Below are positions 24,683 through 33,114 of a DNA stretch of 34,211 nucleotides, one piece after another. The stretch is taken from positions 1 through 34,211 of the forward strand of contig JABMJC010000012.1 in the NCBI GenBank assembly GCA_013201405.1. Reading direction: 5' to 3'. The first letter of the stretch is position 1. Each line of letters begins with the position of its first letter. The notes under the pieces are model-generated. The model did no database searches. It had not been told where the DNA came from and saw only the letters and a list, made by a program, of their open reading frames with translations. A program made the position numbers and the translations under genes. Source of the DNA: Desulfobulbaceae bacterium. GTDB taxonomy: Bacteria > Desulfobacterota > Desulfobulbia > Desulfobulbales > Desulfobulbaceae.

Positions 24683-24776
24683 GTGTTCTCCAACTTGCAA
24701 AGAGAGAAAGGGTACGGTACAAGAACTATCCTGCAAACAGGCCTGGTTAGCAAAAAGGCCTGTTTATTCTCGAAAA

Positions 24777-24794
24777 CAGGATCGACAGATCCTG
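24777..24794. promoter_or_regulatory. Operator-like palindrome overlapping the tolQ -35 box
   Basis: CAGGATC (24777-24783) and GATCCTG (24788-24794) flank GACA. The site covers the -35 hexamer of the tolQ promoter candidate and lies 95 bases upstream of the trxB-like start, so it could act on both divergent genes. A further hairpin, AAACAGGCC/GGCCTGTTT (24735-24743 and 24757-24765), lies on the trxB side. Confidence 0.4.
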
Positions 24795-24810
24795 GGTTGT
24801 TGTGTATATA
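24782..24810 (+). promoter_or_regulatory. Candidate sigma-70-type promoter for the tol operon
   Basis: TCGACA (24782-24787; one mismatch to TTGACA), a 17-base spacer and TATATA (24805-24810) are present, with a TG two bases before the -10. Transcription would begin near 24817, giving a leader of about 115 bases ahead of tolQ. Confidence 0.5.
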
Positions 24811-24825
24811 TTTGCGGTTAAAGTT

Positions 24826-24864
24826 GCCGTGCCAGCAAAGGAGCTTTGCCCGGCCTGGCAGGGC
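24826..24864 (+). other. Stem-loop at the 5' end of the tol mRNA leader
   Basis: TGCCAG (24830-24835) pairs with CTGGCA (24855-24860). Inside it CAAAG pairs with CTTTG around GAG, and GCC/GGC extend the base across one mismatch. No T-run follows, so this is not a terminator. It may stabilise the transcript or be regulatory. Confidence 0.35.
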
Positions 24865-24932
24865 TTAATTCGTCGGTTTTTATGACACATTACCTGCTTT
24901 AACTCAACAATCAACTCAAAAAAGGTTGTGAC

Positions 24933-25625
24933 GTGACACTCTCTATTTTTGAAATGATGGTCAACGCTGGGATCGTGGTGAAGTTTGTTATGATCCTGTT
25001 GCTGTTTTTTTCCGTGGGATCCTGGTCCATCGTTTTGATGAAATGGATCATGTTTCGCCGGGCCAAAAATTCATCCTCCGAGTTTTTGGAGGCTTTCTGG
25101 GAAAGCAAAACCTTCAACGAAGCCTATGATGCTGCCCGGGATTTTCCCCTGAGCCCGGAAGCGACAGTGTTTGTTATTGGCTACAATGAGTTGAAAAAAA
25201 TCAGCAGTGCACACAACACTGCCCAGTCTGCGCCCACACTGGAAATGCAGCTTGCCACCATGGACAACCTCAAACGTTCGGTGCGTAAGGCGCAGTTCTT
25301 GGAAAGTGACCGTATGGCAAAGTTTCTTTCCTTTCTGGCCACCACGGGCAGTTCCACTCCCTTTATCGGGCTCTTTGGCACGGTTTGGGGTATTATGACC
25401 TCGTTCAAGGATATTGGTGTACGGGGATCCGCATCCCTGGCCGTGGTTGCACCCGGTATATCTGAAGCCCTGGTTGCCACGGCAGCGGGCTTGGCCGTGG
25501 CCATTCCAGCAGTTATCTTTTACAATTATTTTTCCAGTAAGGTGGTCGAGGTCGAATCGGATATGGAGAGCTTCAGTACCGACTTCATCAACCTGATTGA
25601 GCGCGACATCCTCGCCAGGACGTGA
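24933..25625 (+). CDS. tolQ: TolQ proton-channel subunit
   Basis: This is a 230-residue inner-membrane protein of the MotA/TolQ/ExbB family. With TolR it converts the proton gradient into movement of TolA for outer-membrane constriction during division. Three membrane segments are visible: about 14-36, about 132-155 (ATTGSSTPFIGLFGTVWGIM) and about 170-193 (ISEALVATAAGLAVAIPAVIFYNYF). The FIGLFGTVWGIMxSF and EALxATAxGLxVAIPA motifs are diagnostic. The start is GTG 24933, with AAAGG 7 bases upstream. ybgC, which often precedes tolQ, is absent. Confidence 0.95.
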   Translation: MTLSIFEMMVNAGIVVKFVMILLLFFSVGSWSIVLMKWIMFRRAKNSSSEFLEAFWESKTFNEAYDAARDFPLSPEATVFVIGYNELKKISSAHNTAQSAPTLEMQLATMDNLKRSVRKAQFLESDRMAKFLSFLATTGSSTPFIGLFGTVWGIMTSFKDIGVRGSASLAVVAPGISEALVATAAGLAVAIPAVIFYNYFSSKVVEVESDMESFSTDFINLIERDILART

Positions 25626-25628
25626 TCT

Positions 25629-26057
25629 ATGGGCATGGGAAGTGTAGGAGGAAAGCGGGGCAGGCACGGGAGTGTCATGAATGAGATCAATGTCACCCCG
25701 CTGGTTGATGTCATGCTGGTTTTGCTGATCATTTTCATGGTGGCTGCCCCTATGATGAGCCAGGGTTTGGAGGTTGATTTACCGGAAGCCACCACCAGAT
25801 CCTTGCCGCAATCAGAAACACCCCTGGTGGTTACCATTGACAAGAATGGTGAGCTGTATCTGCGCAAGGACAAAGTCGCTACAACCTCTTTGCTTGCACA
25901 GTTGCAAGACATGCCTGCTGAACAAAAAAAAGAGCCGATCTATATCCATGCGGATAAAAGTGTATCCTACGGGGCGGTTATGTCTACGTTGAGCGCCATT
26001 CACCGCGCAGGTTTTGAAAAACCGAGCATGGTGACTTTGCCAGAAGAGAACAAGTAG
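25629..26057 (+). CDS. tolR: TolR proton-channel/peptidoglycan-binding subunit
   Basis: This is a 142-residue protein of the ExbD/TolR family. It has a short cytoplasmic start, one membrane helix (about 22-42) preceded by the MNEINVTPLVDVMLVLLIIF motif with the proton-relaying aspartate (D27), then a periplasmic domain with VDLPEATTRSLPQ, TIDKNGELYL and IYIHADKSVSYG. It begins 3 bases after tolQ. The Gly/Arg-rich first 15 residues (MGMGSVGGKRGRHGS) are typical of the family. Confidence 0.95.
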   Translation: MGMGSVGGKRGRHGSVMNEINVTPLVDVMLVLLIIFMVAAPMMSQGLEVDLPEATTRSLPQSETPLVVTIDKNGELYLRKDKVATTSLLAQLQDMPAEQKKEPIYIHADKSVSYGAVMSTLSAIHRAGFEKPSMVTLPEENK

Positions 26058-26071
26058 TAAGGAAGGTCCCC

Positions 26072-27256
26072 TTGGCTGGTCCCCGTTTTACCGAGAAGGA
26101 CTTCTTCAGTACGCAGCGGCGCGAAGATCAGCGCTGGTTCATCTGTTTGACCCTGGCCTTTTTGCTGCATGTGGGGTTGGGAGGACTGGTCTTGTTCATG
26201 CCCTCCCTGTTCGATGCCCGTATGCCCATTGAAGAGGCGGTCATTGTCAGCATTGCGCCTCCCACGCCTGAGACAGCACCCACCTTGGGGCCGCCATCTG
26301 CTGCGCCTGAACCTGCAGCGCAGAGAAGCGAGGCTGCTCCCGAACCTGCGCCTGCGCCAACCAAACCAGAACCCAAACCCGAGCCTACGCCACCCGAACC
26401 TGAATCCAGGCCCGAGCCGGTTCCGGAAAGGGTTGCGCCGCCGCCCGAACCTACGCCACCGCCGCCACCACCCAAGCCGGAGCTAAAACCCGAACCACCA
26501 CCGGAGCCAGTGGTGGCCGCCAAGGAGCCTATTTCCTTGGCACCGGTGCAGCGGAAGCAAAAAATTGCCCAAGATACTCGTCTTCAGGAAGAACGTGATC
26601 GGGCACGGCAGGAAGAGGAGAAAAGGCTCGCTCGGGAACTCCAACAGCGGGAACAGCGTAAGCGCGAGGCAGATGAGCGGGAACTTGCGAAAAAACTCGA
26701 AGAGCAGAAACGCAATGCTGAACGCCGTTTACAGGAGCAACGCGAGCAGGAACGACAGAAGGCCATAGCAGAGGCACGCAGACGGCAGGCACAGGAAGAT
26801 GCAAGAAGGGCTGAAGCGAATGCCCGCCGTGCCGAGGAAGATGCTCGTCGTGCCCGTGAGGCATTGGCCAGCACCCGTGCCGAGGCCAGCAGACAAACAG
26901 CCGCCATCCAGTCTGCCGCAACCCAGGCGGCAACCGGCCGGCAACAGGGAGCTTCGTCGGGTATTGAGCAACAATACTGGGCGCAGGTGGCGCAACGGGT
27001 GCGGAGCTATTGGGTGCTGCCAGAGATGAGGCGTTGGGATGCCTCTTTGCTTGCCCAGGTCGTCATTACCATCAACAGTGATGGTCAGGTAACCCGTATT
27101 GCCTTTGACGATCGCTCCAATGATCCGCTTTTCGACCAACTGGTGGAAAAAACCATCCGACAGGCCTCTCCCATGCCGCGTTTCCCTGCGGTTATGCAAC
27201 AGAGCAGCACCCAAGTCGGTTTCAAATTCAGACCAGGCGAACTTGGCAACATATAG
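26072..27256 (+). CDS. tolA: TolA periplasm-spanning protein
   Basis: This 394-residue protein links the TolQR motor to the outer membrane. Residues 1-25 are cytoplasmic; a membrane helix spans about 26-47 (CLTLAFLLHVGLGGLVLFMP). A Pro/Glu/Lys-rich segment (about 60-155) is followed by a long Arg/Glu/Ala/Gln helix (about 160-285), and the C-terminal TonB-like domain (about 300-394) has QYWAQVAQRVRSYWVLP and VVITINSDGQVTRIAF. The start is TTG 26072, with AAGGAAGG 5-6 bases upstream. The Pro-rich part comes before the helix, so the span is partly TonB-like in style. Confidence 0.92.
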   Translation: MAGPRFTEKDFFSTQRREDQRWFICLTLAFLLHVGLGGLVLFMPSLFDARMPIEEAVIVSIAPPTPETAPTLGPPSAAPEPAAQRSEAAPEPAPAPTKPEPKPEPTPPEPESRPEPVPERVAPPPEPTPPPPPPKPELKPEPPPEPVVAAKEPISLAPVQRKQKIAQDTRLQEERDRARQEEEKRLARELQQREQRKREADERELAKKLEEQKRNAERRLQEQREQERQKAIAEARRRQAQEDARRAEANARRAEEDARRAREALASTRAEASRQTAAIQSAATQAATGRQQGASSGIEQQYWAQVAQRVRSYWVLPEMRRWDASLLAQVVITINSDGQVTRIAFDDRSNDPLFDQLVEKTIRQASPMPRFPAVMQQSSTQVGFKFRPGELGNI

Positions 27257-27257
27257 A

Positions 27258-27290
27258 AGATAGTGTATACATAGGCTCGATATACTATCT
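27258..27290 (+). other. Hairpin in the tolA-tolB gap
   Basis: AGATAGTGTATA (27258-27269) pairs with TATACTATCT (27281-27290), with a two-base bulge. It begins directly after the tolA stop and is followed by ACAAAAAAT rather than T-residues. It may protect the upstream message end or tune tolB expression. Confidence 0.3.
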
Positions 27291-27325
27291 CCACAAAAAA
27301 TCTCTTTATTATTGGTAACAGACCT

Positions 27326-28618
27326 ATGCGACGCATACAGCCGGGCGCTCTCTTTTTAGTCTTTGTTTTTTCCCTTTTTTGTGCCTATCCCCTGACTGTT
27401 CGGGCTGAGACCACGTATTTTGATATCACTGCCTCCGAGGTGCGTAAAATTATTGTGGCAGTGCCCGGCTTTACCGGTTCTGCAGCAGCGCCGGGCAATG
27501 CCGGTATGACGGTTGCCAAGCTGATCACCGATGGCTTTGAACTCTACAGCTTTTTGAACACCATCGACTATGGAAGATATGGCGGTCGTAAAGATGCGGA
27601 TTGGAAGGCAATGGGCGTTGATTATGTGGTTATGGGCGAGGTAAACAGCGACTCTGCTGGCTTGGCGGTTGAGGGGCAGATCCTTGAAGTGGCCACCAAC
27701 CGCATGCTTCCCGGCCGGCGCTACAGGGGGGCATCGAGCCAACTGGAAGACATGGCGCTCAAGCTCTGTGACGCACTCATCGAAGATTTTACCGGCGAAC
27801 CAGGGGTTGCCCGTACAAAAATGGCCTACATCTCCGATGCTACCGGCAGAAAAGAGGTGTATGTTACCGATATTCTCGGTCGACATCCACGGCAAATTAC
27901 CAAACACAGGGCATTGGCTGTTTCACCTAGATTTACACCTGATGCCAACTCGCTGGCTTACACCAGTTACCATCGTGGCAACCAGGATCTGTATATCACT
28001 GATCTGAGGCAGAGTTCGCAGACCAGTTCCATCTCCCGTCGTCCTGGTTTAAATCTGGCCCCGGCGTTCACTCCAGATGGCAATATGATCGTCACCTTGA
28101 GTGTCGGCGGTAATCCAGATTTGTACCTGATTGATCGTCAGGGCAAAATCCTTAGCCAGCTGACTGAGCGGGCCGGCATCAATGTTTCACCGTCCATATC
28201 GCCAGATGGGCGGACTATTGCCTTTGCCTCCGATCGTTCCAGGGGTGGGCACCCCAAGGTCTATCTGATGGATTTGGGCAGTCGGCAAGTACGACTTCTA
28301 CAAAATTCAATTGGTGAGTGCAGCGAGCCGGCCTGGTCGCCCAAAGGTGATGAAATTGCCTTTACCGGTCTAGTGGGAGGGAGTTATCAAGTTTTTGTTT
28401 GTGATCGTAATGGTGGTAATGTTCGCCAGATATCAAGCGGCGGCGGAGATTTTGAATCGCCGACTTGGGCGCCAGACGGCCGCCTGATTGCAGCGACAAG
28501 AAAATCTGGAGGCCGCTCCCAAGTTTGTGTGCTGAGTAAAAATGGCAAGGATGTGCGCGTGTTGCTGAATATGCGCGGCAATCTTTCCTTCCCGCAGTGG
28601 TCTCCCAGGCTACCCTAG
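27326..28618 (+). CDS. tolB: TolB periplasmic beta-propeller protein
   Basis: This is a 430-residue periplasmic protein of the Tol-Pal system, normally bound to Pal. It has a signal peptide (ALFLVFVFSLFCAYPLTVRA, cleavage near 27), an N-terminal alpha/beta domain (about 30-165, with VDYVVMGEVN), and a six-bladed propeller with repeated PD-type WD-like units (FTPDANSLAYTSYHRGNQDLYI, SPDGRTIAFASDRSRGG, WAPDGRLIAATRKSGG; about 170-425). No good ribosome-binding site is seen before the ATG, so translation may depend on coupling or the hairpin upstream. The next gene is cpoB; pal is absent. Confidence 0.95.
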   Translation: MRRIQPGALFLVFVFSLFCAYPLTVRAETTYFDITASEVRKIIVAVPGFTGSAAAPGNAGMTVAKLITDGFELYSFLNTIDYGRYGGRKDADWKAMGVDYVVMGEVNSDSAGLAVEGQILEVATNRMLPGRRYRGASSQLEDMALKLCDALIEDFTGEPGVARTKMAYISDATGRKEVYVTDILGRHPRQITKHRALAVSPRFTPDANSLAYTSYHRGNQDLYITDLRQSSQTSSISRRPGLNLAPAFTPDGNMIVTLSVGGNPDLYLIDRQGKILSQLTERAGINVSPSISPDGRTIAFASDRSRGGHPKVYLMDLGSRQVRLLQNSIGECSEPAWSPKGDEIAFTGLVGGSYQVFVCDRNGGNVRQISSGGGDFESPTWAPDGRLIAATRKSGGRSQVCVLSKNGKDVRVLLNMRGNLSFPQWSPRLP

Positions 28619-28793
28619 CGGTGGCGAGACAGAGAGGGGATGATGGCAGAGTAGTGATTCCTGCGGCTGCTGAGCCTGTGTACTGATGTGTTTTTAATGC
28701 GTGTATAGGGCAAGGGATATCAAGATGGTTGCAGCACGTACACTGGTTGGTCGTGCACTGTAACGAGAAAGAGTATTGCAAGAGGGTGGGGAA

Positions 28794-29948
28794 ATGAGAG
28801 GCATTCGTTCTGTTTTTTATGCTGGTGGTGCGTTGATCCTGTTAAGTCAATGTACCATTCAGGATGATATATACCAGTTACAGAATCAGGTGAGGGTGGT
28901 CAACCAGAAGGTTGAAGCCTTACGGGCAGATGAAGTGGGCCAAATGGAAAGGCGCCAGGCTAGCTCGGTCAACAAACTGGGCCAGGTTGAAGATGAAACG
29001 CAACGCATTCGTTCCAGTATAGAGGAAAATATCGCCCAGAACGCCCAGTTCCAGACTGAAGTCAACGAGACCATGGCTGGCATGCGTTCTTCGCTGGAAT
29101 CCATGCGCCAGGAAAACAACGTTAAGATCGCTGAACTCAACGAAAAAATTGCAGATCTTGATGCCAAAATGCTGCGCATGGGCGAATCCCTGGGCAAGGC
29201 GCAGCAGGCACGGGTAGCGGAGGCAGAAAAACGTGCAGCTGAGGCTTCGCGACGGGCAGAAGAGGCGCGGCAAAAAGCTGCGGCCGCAGCCAGATCTGCA
29301 GAATCTGCAGCTCGCGCAAATACCCCGGTCCCGGCTCCGGCACGCAGCACGCAAGTTGCAGCAACCGAGACTACAGCCACTGCGGTGAAAATTACACCAA
29401 GCGGTGGTAAAACCAGGGTTGCAAGGGAAGATGTGCAAGTACAAAGTGCTCCAGCGACAACCCAGACAGCCACAACCGCGGCAGCACCTCCACCTGCTAC
29501 AGCCGCTGCCAAACCTGCGGCGTCCGCACCAGCACAGCAAACGCAGCAACCTGCCGCGGCTCCAGCACCTGCTGCACCAGCATCTGGTGATGTCTATGCG
29601 CAGGGCATGCAGCAGTACGGTAGTAAGCAGTACAAAGATGCCTACAAATCATTTGAGCGGGCCCTGGCTGCCAATCCGAATGGCCCCCAGGCAGCAGACA
29701 CGCTTTTCCACATGGGCGAAAGCCTGTACAATCAGGGTGAATACGACCTGGCCATTCTGGATTATCAAAAGGTCATCTCCAATCACGGTTCCAGTGCTCT
29801 GGCTTCCAAGGCCTTGCTCAAACAGGGCATGGCTTTTGAGAAGCTGACCGACAATGAAACCGCCAAAATTATTTACCGTAAACTGCTCAACGATTATAAA
29901 AAGAGTCCTGAGGCAAATCAGGCGCAGGAACGGTTGAATAAACTTTAA
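28794..29948 (+). CDS. cpoB: CpoB/YbgF-like Tol-associated TPR protein
   Basis: This is a 384-residue periplasmic protein. The N-terminus carries a membrane or lipoprotein-like signal (VFYAGGALILLSQC, Cys near residue 20; Gln before Cys is unusual for a lipobox). A coiled coil (about 25-160, rich in Gln, Glu and Ala) follows, then a low-complexity Pro/Ala/Thr linker (about 165-265), and C-terminal TPR repeats (about 267-384: YAQGMQQYGSKQYKDAYKSF, LFHMGESLYNQGEYDLAI, ALLKQGMAFEKL). This matches YbgF/CpoB, which coordinates peptidoglycan synthesis with Tol action. I chose the ATG at 28794, with GGTGGGG a few bases before it; a TTG six codons earlier overlaps that site. Confidence 0.88.
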   Translation: MRGIRSVFYAGGALILLSQCTIQDDIYQLQNQVRVVNQKVEALRADEVGQMERRQASSVNKLGQVEDETQRIRSSIEENIAQNAQFQTEVNETMAGMRSSLESMRQENNVKIAELNEKIADLDAKMLRMGESLGKAQQARVAEAEKRAAEASRRAEEARQKAAAAARSAESAARANTPVPAPARSTQVAATETTATAVKITPSGGKTRVAREDVQVQSAPATTQTATTAAAPPPATAAAKPAASAPAQQTQQPAAAPAPAAPASGDVYAQGMQQYGSKQYKDAYKSFERALAANPNGPQAADTLFHMGESLYNQGEYDLAILDYQKVISNHGSSALASKALLKQGMAFEKLTDNETAKIIYRKLLNDYKKSPEANQAQERLNKL

Positions 29949-29956
29949 CCACTGGT

Positions 29957-30712
29957 TTGACTAAAAAAAAACGGCTGGACGCGCTCTTGGTTGATCGCTG
30001 TTTGGCCGCAGATGTGGAAGAGGCGCGCCGACTCATTGGTGCAGGTCTGGTGCGCGTGGAAGAACAGCTGGCAGACAAGGCTGGCCAGCAGATCCTCGAA
30101 ACAAGTCGGGTTCAGGTCAAAGCTGTCCGCCGCTTTGTAAGTCGTGGCGGTGAAAAGCTCGAAGCCGCTTTGCACGCCTTTACCTTGTATCCTCAAGGCA
30201 TGGTCTGTGCAGACATCGGCTCCTCCACCGGTGGTTTTACAGATTGCCTGCTACACTATGGAGCAAGCAAGGTGTACTGCGTGGATGTGGGCTATGGTCT
30301 TTTGGCATGGAAACTGCGTACCGATCCGCGTGTTGTTGTGCGGGAACGGGTCAATGCTCGTTATCTGAGCGAAGAGCACATTCCTGAACCACTTGACTTG
30401 GCGGTCGTTGACGCTTCATTCATATCGTTGACCCTGCTCTTACCGCCTCTTTTTCCATTGTTTCAGGAAGATCTCCGCCTGCTTGTTCTGGTCAAACCCC
30501 AGTTTCAGCTTGCCCGGGAAAAGGTGGCAGCCGGTGGGGTCGTGCACAGCCGCACCCTACGGGATGAAGCAGTGGCCATGGTACAGGATTTTGCCCAAGG
30601 CCATGGCCTGACCTGTGCCCATCCCTTTGTCAGCCCTGTTCCTGGTGCCAAGGGCAATGAGGAAGTTTTTTTATATCTTACAGGACCTCAACCTGGAGAA
30701 TCGCGCCCATGA
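29957..30712 (+). CDS. tlyA: TlyA-family rRNA 2'-O-methyltransferase
   Basis: This 251-residue protein of the TlyA/FtsJ type methylates ribosomal RNA in characterised members; some homologues are called hemolysin A. It has an N-terminal S4 RNA-binding domain (about 5-65, KKRLDALLVDRCLAADVEEA), the SRGGEKLEAAL linker, and a Rossmann methyltransferase with VCADIGSSTGGFTDCLL (about 83-99) and VLVKPQFQLAREKVAAGGVV. The start is TTG 29957, 8 bases after cpoB; no clear ribosome-binding site is visible, so coupling to cpoB is likely. The end overlaps the next gene by 4 bases. Confidence 0.93.
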   Translation: MTKKKRLDALLVDRCLAADVEEARRLIGAGLVRVEEQLADKAGQQILETSRVQVKAVRRFVSRGGEKLEAALHAFTLYPQGMVCADIGSSTGGFTDCLLHYGASKVYCVDVGYGLLAWKLRTDPRVVVRERVNARYLSEEHIPEPLDLAVVDASFISLTLLLPPLFPLFQEDLRLLVLVKPQFQLAREKVAAGGVVHSRTLRDEAVAMVQDFAQGHGLTCAHPFVSPVPGAKGNEEVFLYLTGPQPGESRP

Positions 30713-31182
30713 AGCCTTTGCAATGGTTCGCTTTGGTCAATCGGCAGCTCGCGCCCCTGTTGCTCCTCACTGCAATAATGTTGACCACAGGTGTCCATAC
30801 CGTGTTTGCTGCCGAATATTTCAGTGTGGTTAAAAACGGTGTCAATCTCCGTTCCGGTCCTGGTACACACACAGAGGCTATCTTTCAACTGCCCGCAGGG
30901 TACCCCTTGCTTCTTTTAGAACGAAAGGGAAACTGGCTGAAAGTACAGGACTATGAGGGTGATAAAGGCTGGATTGAGCAGTCTTTGGTCGGTACTTCAC
31001 CCCGGGTCATTGTGCGGGTACGCGAAGCCAAGGTGCGCAGTGGCCCTAACACTTCCAGTTCAGAGGTGGGTAAGGCGGCAAAGGAAGTTATCCTGAGCAG
31101 AACAGGCCGTCAGGGAGATTGGGTGAAGGTATCTCATCCTGATTTGAGCGGTTGGATCCACAAAGATCTGTTGTGGCCCTGA
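30709..31182 (+). CDS. Secreted protein with two bacterial SH3 domains
   Basis: This is a 157-residue protein with a signal peptide (PLLLLTAIMLTTGVHTVFAA, cleavage near 35) and two SH3b modules: about 36-93 (SVVKNGVNLRSGPGTHTEAI, then GNWLKVQDYEGDKGWI) and about 98-155 (VREAKVRSGPNTSSSEV, then GDWVKVSHPDLSGWIHKDLLW). The NLRSGPGT and GWI motifs are typical. Such modules bind cell-wall peptides, so a periplasmic wall-associated role fits its place next to tol genes. No catalytic domain is attached. The start overlaps tlyA by ATGA. Confidence 0.9.
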   Translation: MKPLQWFALVNRQLAPLLLLTAIMLTTGVHTVFAAEYFSVVKNGVNLRSGPGTHTEAIFQLPAGYPLLLLERKGNWLKVQDYEGDKGWIEQSLVGTSPRVIVRVREAKVRSGPNTSSSEVGKAAKEVILSRTGRQGDWVKVSHPDLSGWIHKDLLWP

Positions 31183-31248
31183 TATCGGGAAGGTATGAGA
31201 ATAAATGAATTTGACAATAATATCATCAACAGACACCTGCTGTGTCGC

Positions 31249-31272
31249 TCCGGCCACCTTGACCGGATTTTT
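31249..31272 (+). terminator. Weak terminator-like hairpin after the SH3-domain gene
   Basis: TCCGG (31249-31253) and CCGGA (31263-31267) are followed at once by TTTTT (31268-31272). The stem is only five pairs. It lies 18 bases ahead of the next gene, so a partial stop or attenuation is as likely as full termination. Confidence 0.35.
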
Positions 31273-31289
31273 CTAAATAACACACCTAC

Positions 31290-32972
31290 ATGACACGTCT
31301 TGCTGTTGTCGGGACTGCAGGCTCTCTTGCCTGGCAGGCTGCCCGGCATTTTGATGCTGCAAAAACGATCCATCCCTGCGCAGACATGACTGCCCTGCTG
31401 GAAACCTTTACTGGTGGGCAGGCTGAATACGGTCTTTTTTCCGTGTACAACACACGAGAAGGGGAGCGTAAGCAGCATTTTCGTTTTTTTGACCGCATCA
31501 CCACCGGGTATTGGGTGGACAATGTGGTGCTGTATTCGCAGATTTCCCTGGGCGTTTTCGAGGAAACAGGTACTGTTGCCGACGTGCGCACTGTGGTGGG
31601 TACCAAGGAATCGCTCAGCCAGTGCGAAGAGTATATTGCCACACATCTATCTTTGGCCACGGAAATCAGTGTGGCAAATGTTAACATTGCCATTGAAGCA
31701 ATCAGACAGGGGCATGGTGCCGGACTTGCAGTCATAGACAGTGAGGAAAACCTGCGCAGCCTTGGTCTGCAGGTATTGGAACGGGAGATTGCGCCCTACA
31801 ACCGCACACGTTATGCGGTTTTTGGCCACGGTTTAGCGCCAGCCAGTGGTTATGACGCTACAGTGTTCATCACCGAGCCTTTGCCAGACCGAGTTGGGCT
31901 TTTGGTTGATATCCTGGGCGAATTTTCCCGTCGCGGTATCAATATCCTGGACCTACGCACGGAAAACGATGTAAAAACGCAACGGTTGCGCATTTATCTT
32001 GAGGTGGAGGGTCATATTGCCGAAAAGAACATGAGCTCTGCCATTGAACACATTGAGGCGCGGGTTATCCAACAGAAAGGGGCCTTGCGGCTTTTGGGCA
32101 GTTTCCCCCGGGTGGATATGCGCACCAAGCATATCAAGACTTTTGGCTTTATAGGGACTGGTGCAATGAGCCAGTGGTTTGCCGAGCGTTTGCGAGGCGA
32201 AGGCTACAATGTTCTACTCACCGGCCGCAAGAGTGAGCTCAGACCTGAGGAAATGGTGCAGCAGGCCGATGTGGTGGTTATCTGTGTACCCATCTCCGCC
32301 ACTTCGGCAACCGTGCAACACTATGGACCATTACTTACCCAGGGGCAAGCCCTGATTCTGTTGGCAGGGGAGTCGGAGGGAACTATACAAAGTGCCCTGG
32401 CTGCCACGGATCCTGGCGTAGAAGTGATGCTGGTGCACAATCTTTGGGGGCCCAAAGCCGCCACCATGCGGGACAAAAACGCCATTATCGTGCGCACTTC
32501 CCGCAGCGGCGTTTTTTGCAGTGAGTTCGAATCGTTTTTATACAAGCATGGTGCCGACATTTTTCATGATTCACCCAGCAAACACGACCTGCTTATGGGG
32601 GTGGGCCAGCGCCTGCCCACGATCATTTCCGTGGCTCTTGCCATGACCCTGCATGATAACCATATTACCAGTGAAGATATCGCCAGCCACTGCTCACTGA
32701 CTTCTCTGTATTCAATTTTAGCCATGGCCAGGGTTCATTCACAAAACGCACGAACCTATGCCGAGATCATGGCCACAGCAGGTGACAGCCGCAAAATCGC
32801 GTGGGACTTTGCCAAAAATTTGCATGCGGTTATGCGGTTGGCCGATGACTCCTCCATTGCGGCCCTGACTGAGCAGATTGATGAAAATGCCCGTAATTTG
32901 AGTGCGCATTTTCTTGAAGCCCGCATGCGCCAGGCAACAGCAGTGGATGAAGTGCTTACTCGCATGCTGTAA
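31290..32972 (+). CDS. Fused prephenate dehydratase-like / ACT / prephenate dehydrogenase protein
   Basis: This 560-residue fusion belongs to phenylalanine/tyrosine synthesis. Residues 1-180 resemble prephenate dehydratase: the opening LAVVGTAGSLAWQAARHF mirrors the family's GP-x-G-(S/T) start, N54 sits in YNTREG, Q111-C112 in SLSQC, and T173-R174-Y175 stand for the catalytic TRF. The usual PIEN and His-Pro residues are changed, so activity is uncertain. Residues about 188-268 are an ACT domain (DRVGLLVDILGEFSRRGINIL) for allosteric control. Residues 283-560 are a TyrA-type dehydrogenase: NAD motif FGFIGTGAMSQWFAERL, DVVVICVPISAT, and H383 in LVHNLWGPKAA, as in E. coli-type TyrA. No chorismate-mutase domain is present. 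No ribosome-binding site precedes the ATG. Confidence 0.88.
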   Translation: MTRLAVVGTAGSLAWQAARHFDAAKTIHPCADMTALLETFTGGQAEYGLFSVYNTREGERKQHFRFFDRITTGYWVDNVVLYSQISLGVFEETGTVADVRTVVGTKESLSQCEEYIATHLSLATEISVANVNIAIEAIRQGHGAGLAVIDSEENLRSLGLQVLEREIAPYNRTRYAVFGHGLAPASGYDATVFITEPLPDRVGLLVDILGEFSRRGINILDLRTENDVKTQRLRIYLEVEGHIAEKNMSSAIEHIEARVIQQKGALRLLGSFPRVDMRTKHIKTFGFIGTGAMSQWFAERLRGEGYNVLLTGRKSELRPEEMVQQADVVVICVPISATSATVQHYGPLLTQGQALILLAGESEGTIQSALAATDPGVEVMLVHNLWGPKAATMRDKNAIIVRTSRSGVFCSEFESFLYKHGADIFHDSPSKHDLLMGVGQRLPTIISVALAMTLHDNHITSEDIASHCSLTSLYSILAMARVHSQNARTYAEIMATAGDSRKIAWDFAKNLHAVMRLADDSSIAALTEQIDENARNLSAHFLEARMRQATAVDEVLTRML

Positions 32973-33024
32973 GAATTTGAAAAATGAACTTGTTTTGAAC
33001 AGAAAAAGCCGATTTACAGCAAGT

Positions 33025-33077
33025 TTCGTGAAAACATCGCGGTGATATTGCAGTATTTTTGTGTTCGTTTTCACGAT
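33025..33077. other. Inverted repeat upstream of the zinc-ribbon gene
   Basis: TCGTGAAAAC (33026-33035) and GTTTTCACGA (33067-33076) are perfect 10-base arms separated by 31 bases. This lies about 40 bases before the next gene, in an AT-rich spacer. A paired protein-binding site or a long-loop hairpin is possible. Confidence 0.3.
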
Positions 33078-33114
33078 GTCTCTATCAACTTCCTTCAATG
33101 GTTGAGGAAATATT

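Noticed and set aside
26128-26523. 131-codon minus-strand Gly/Ser-rich frame
   Set aside because: It is the complement of the TolA Pro-rich segment; glycine-serine runs are the expected antisense of proline codons.
28619-28793. Possible pal remnant between tolB and cpoB
   Set aside because: No frame there shows an OmpA-like motif or a lipoprotein signal.
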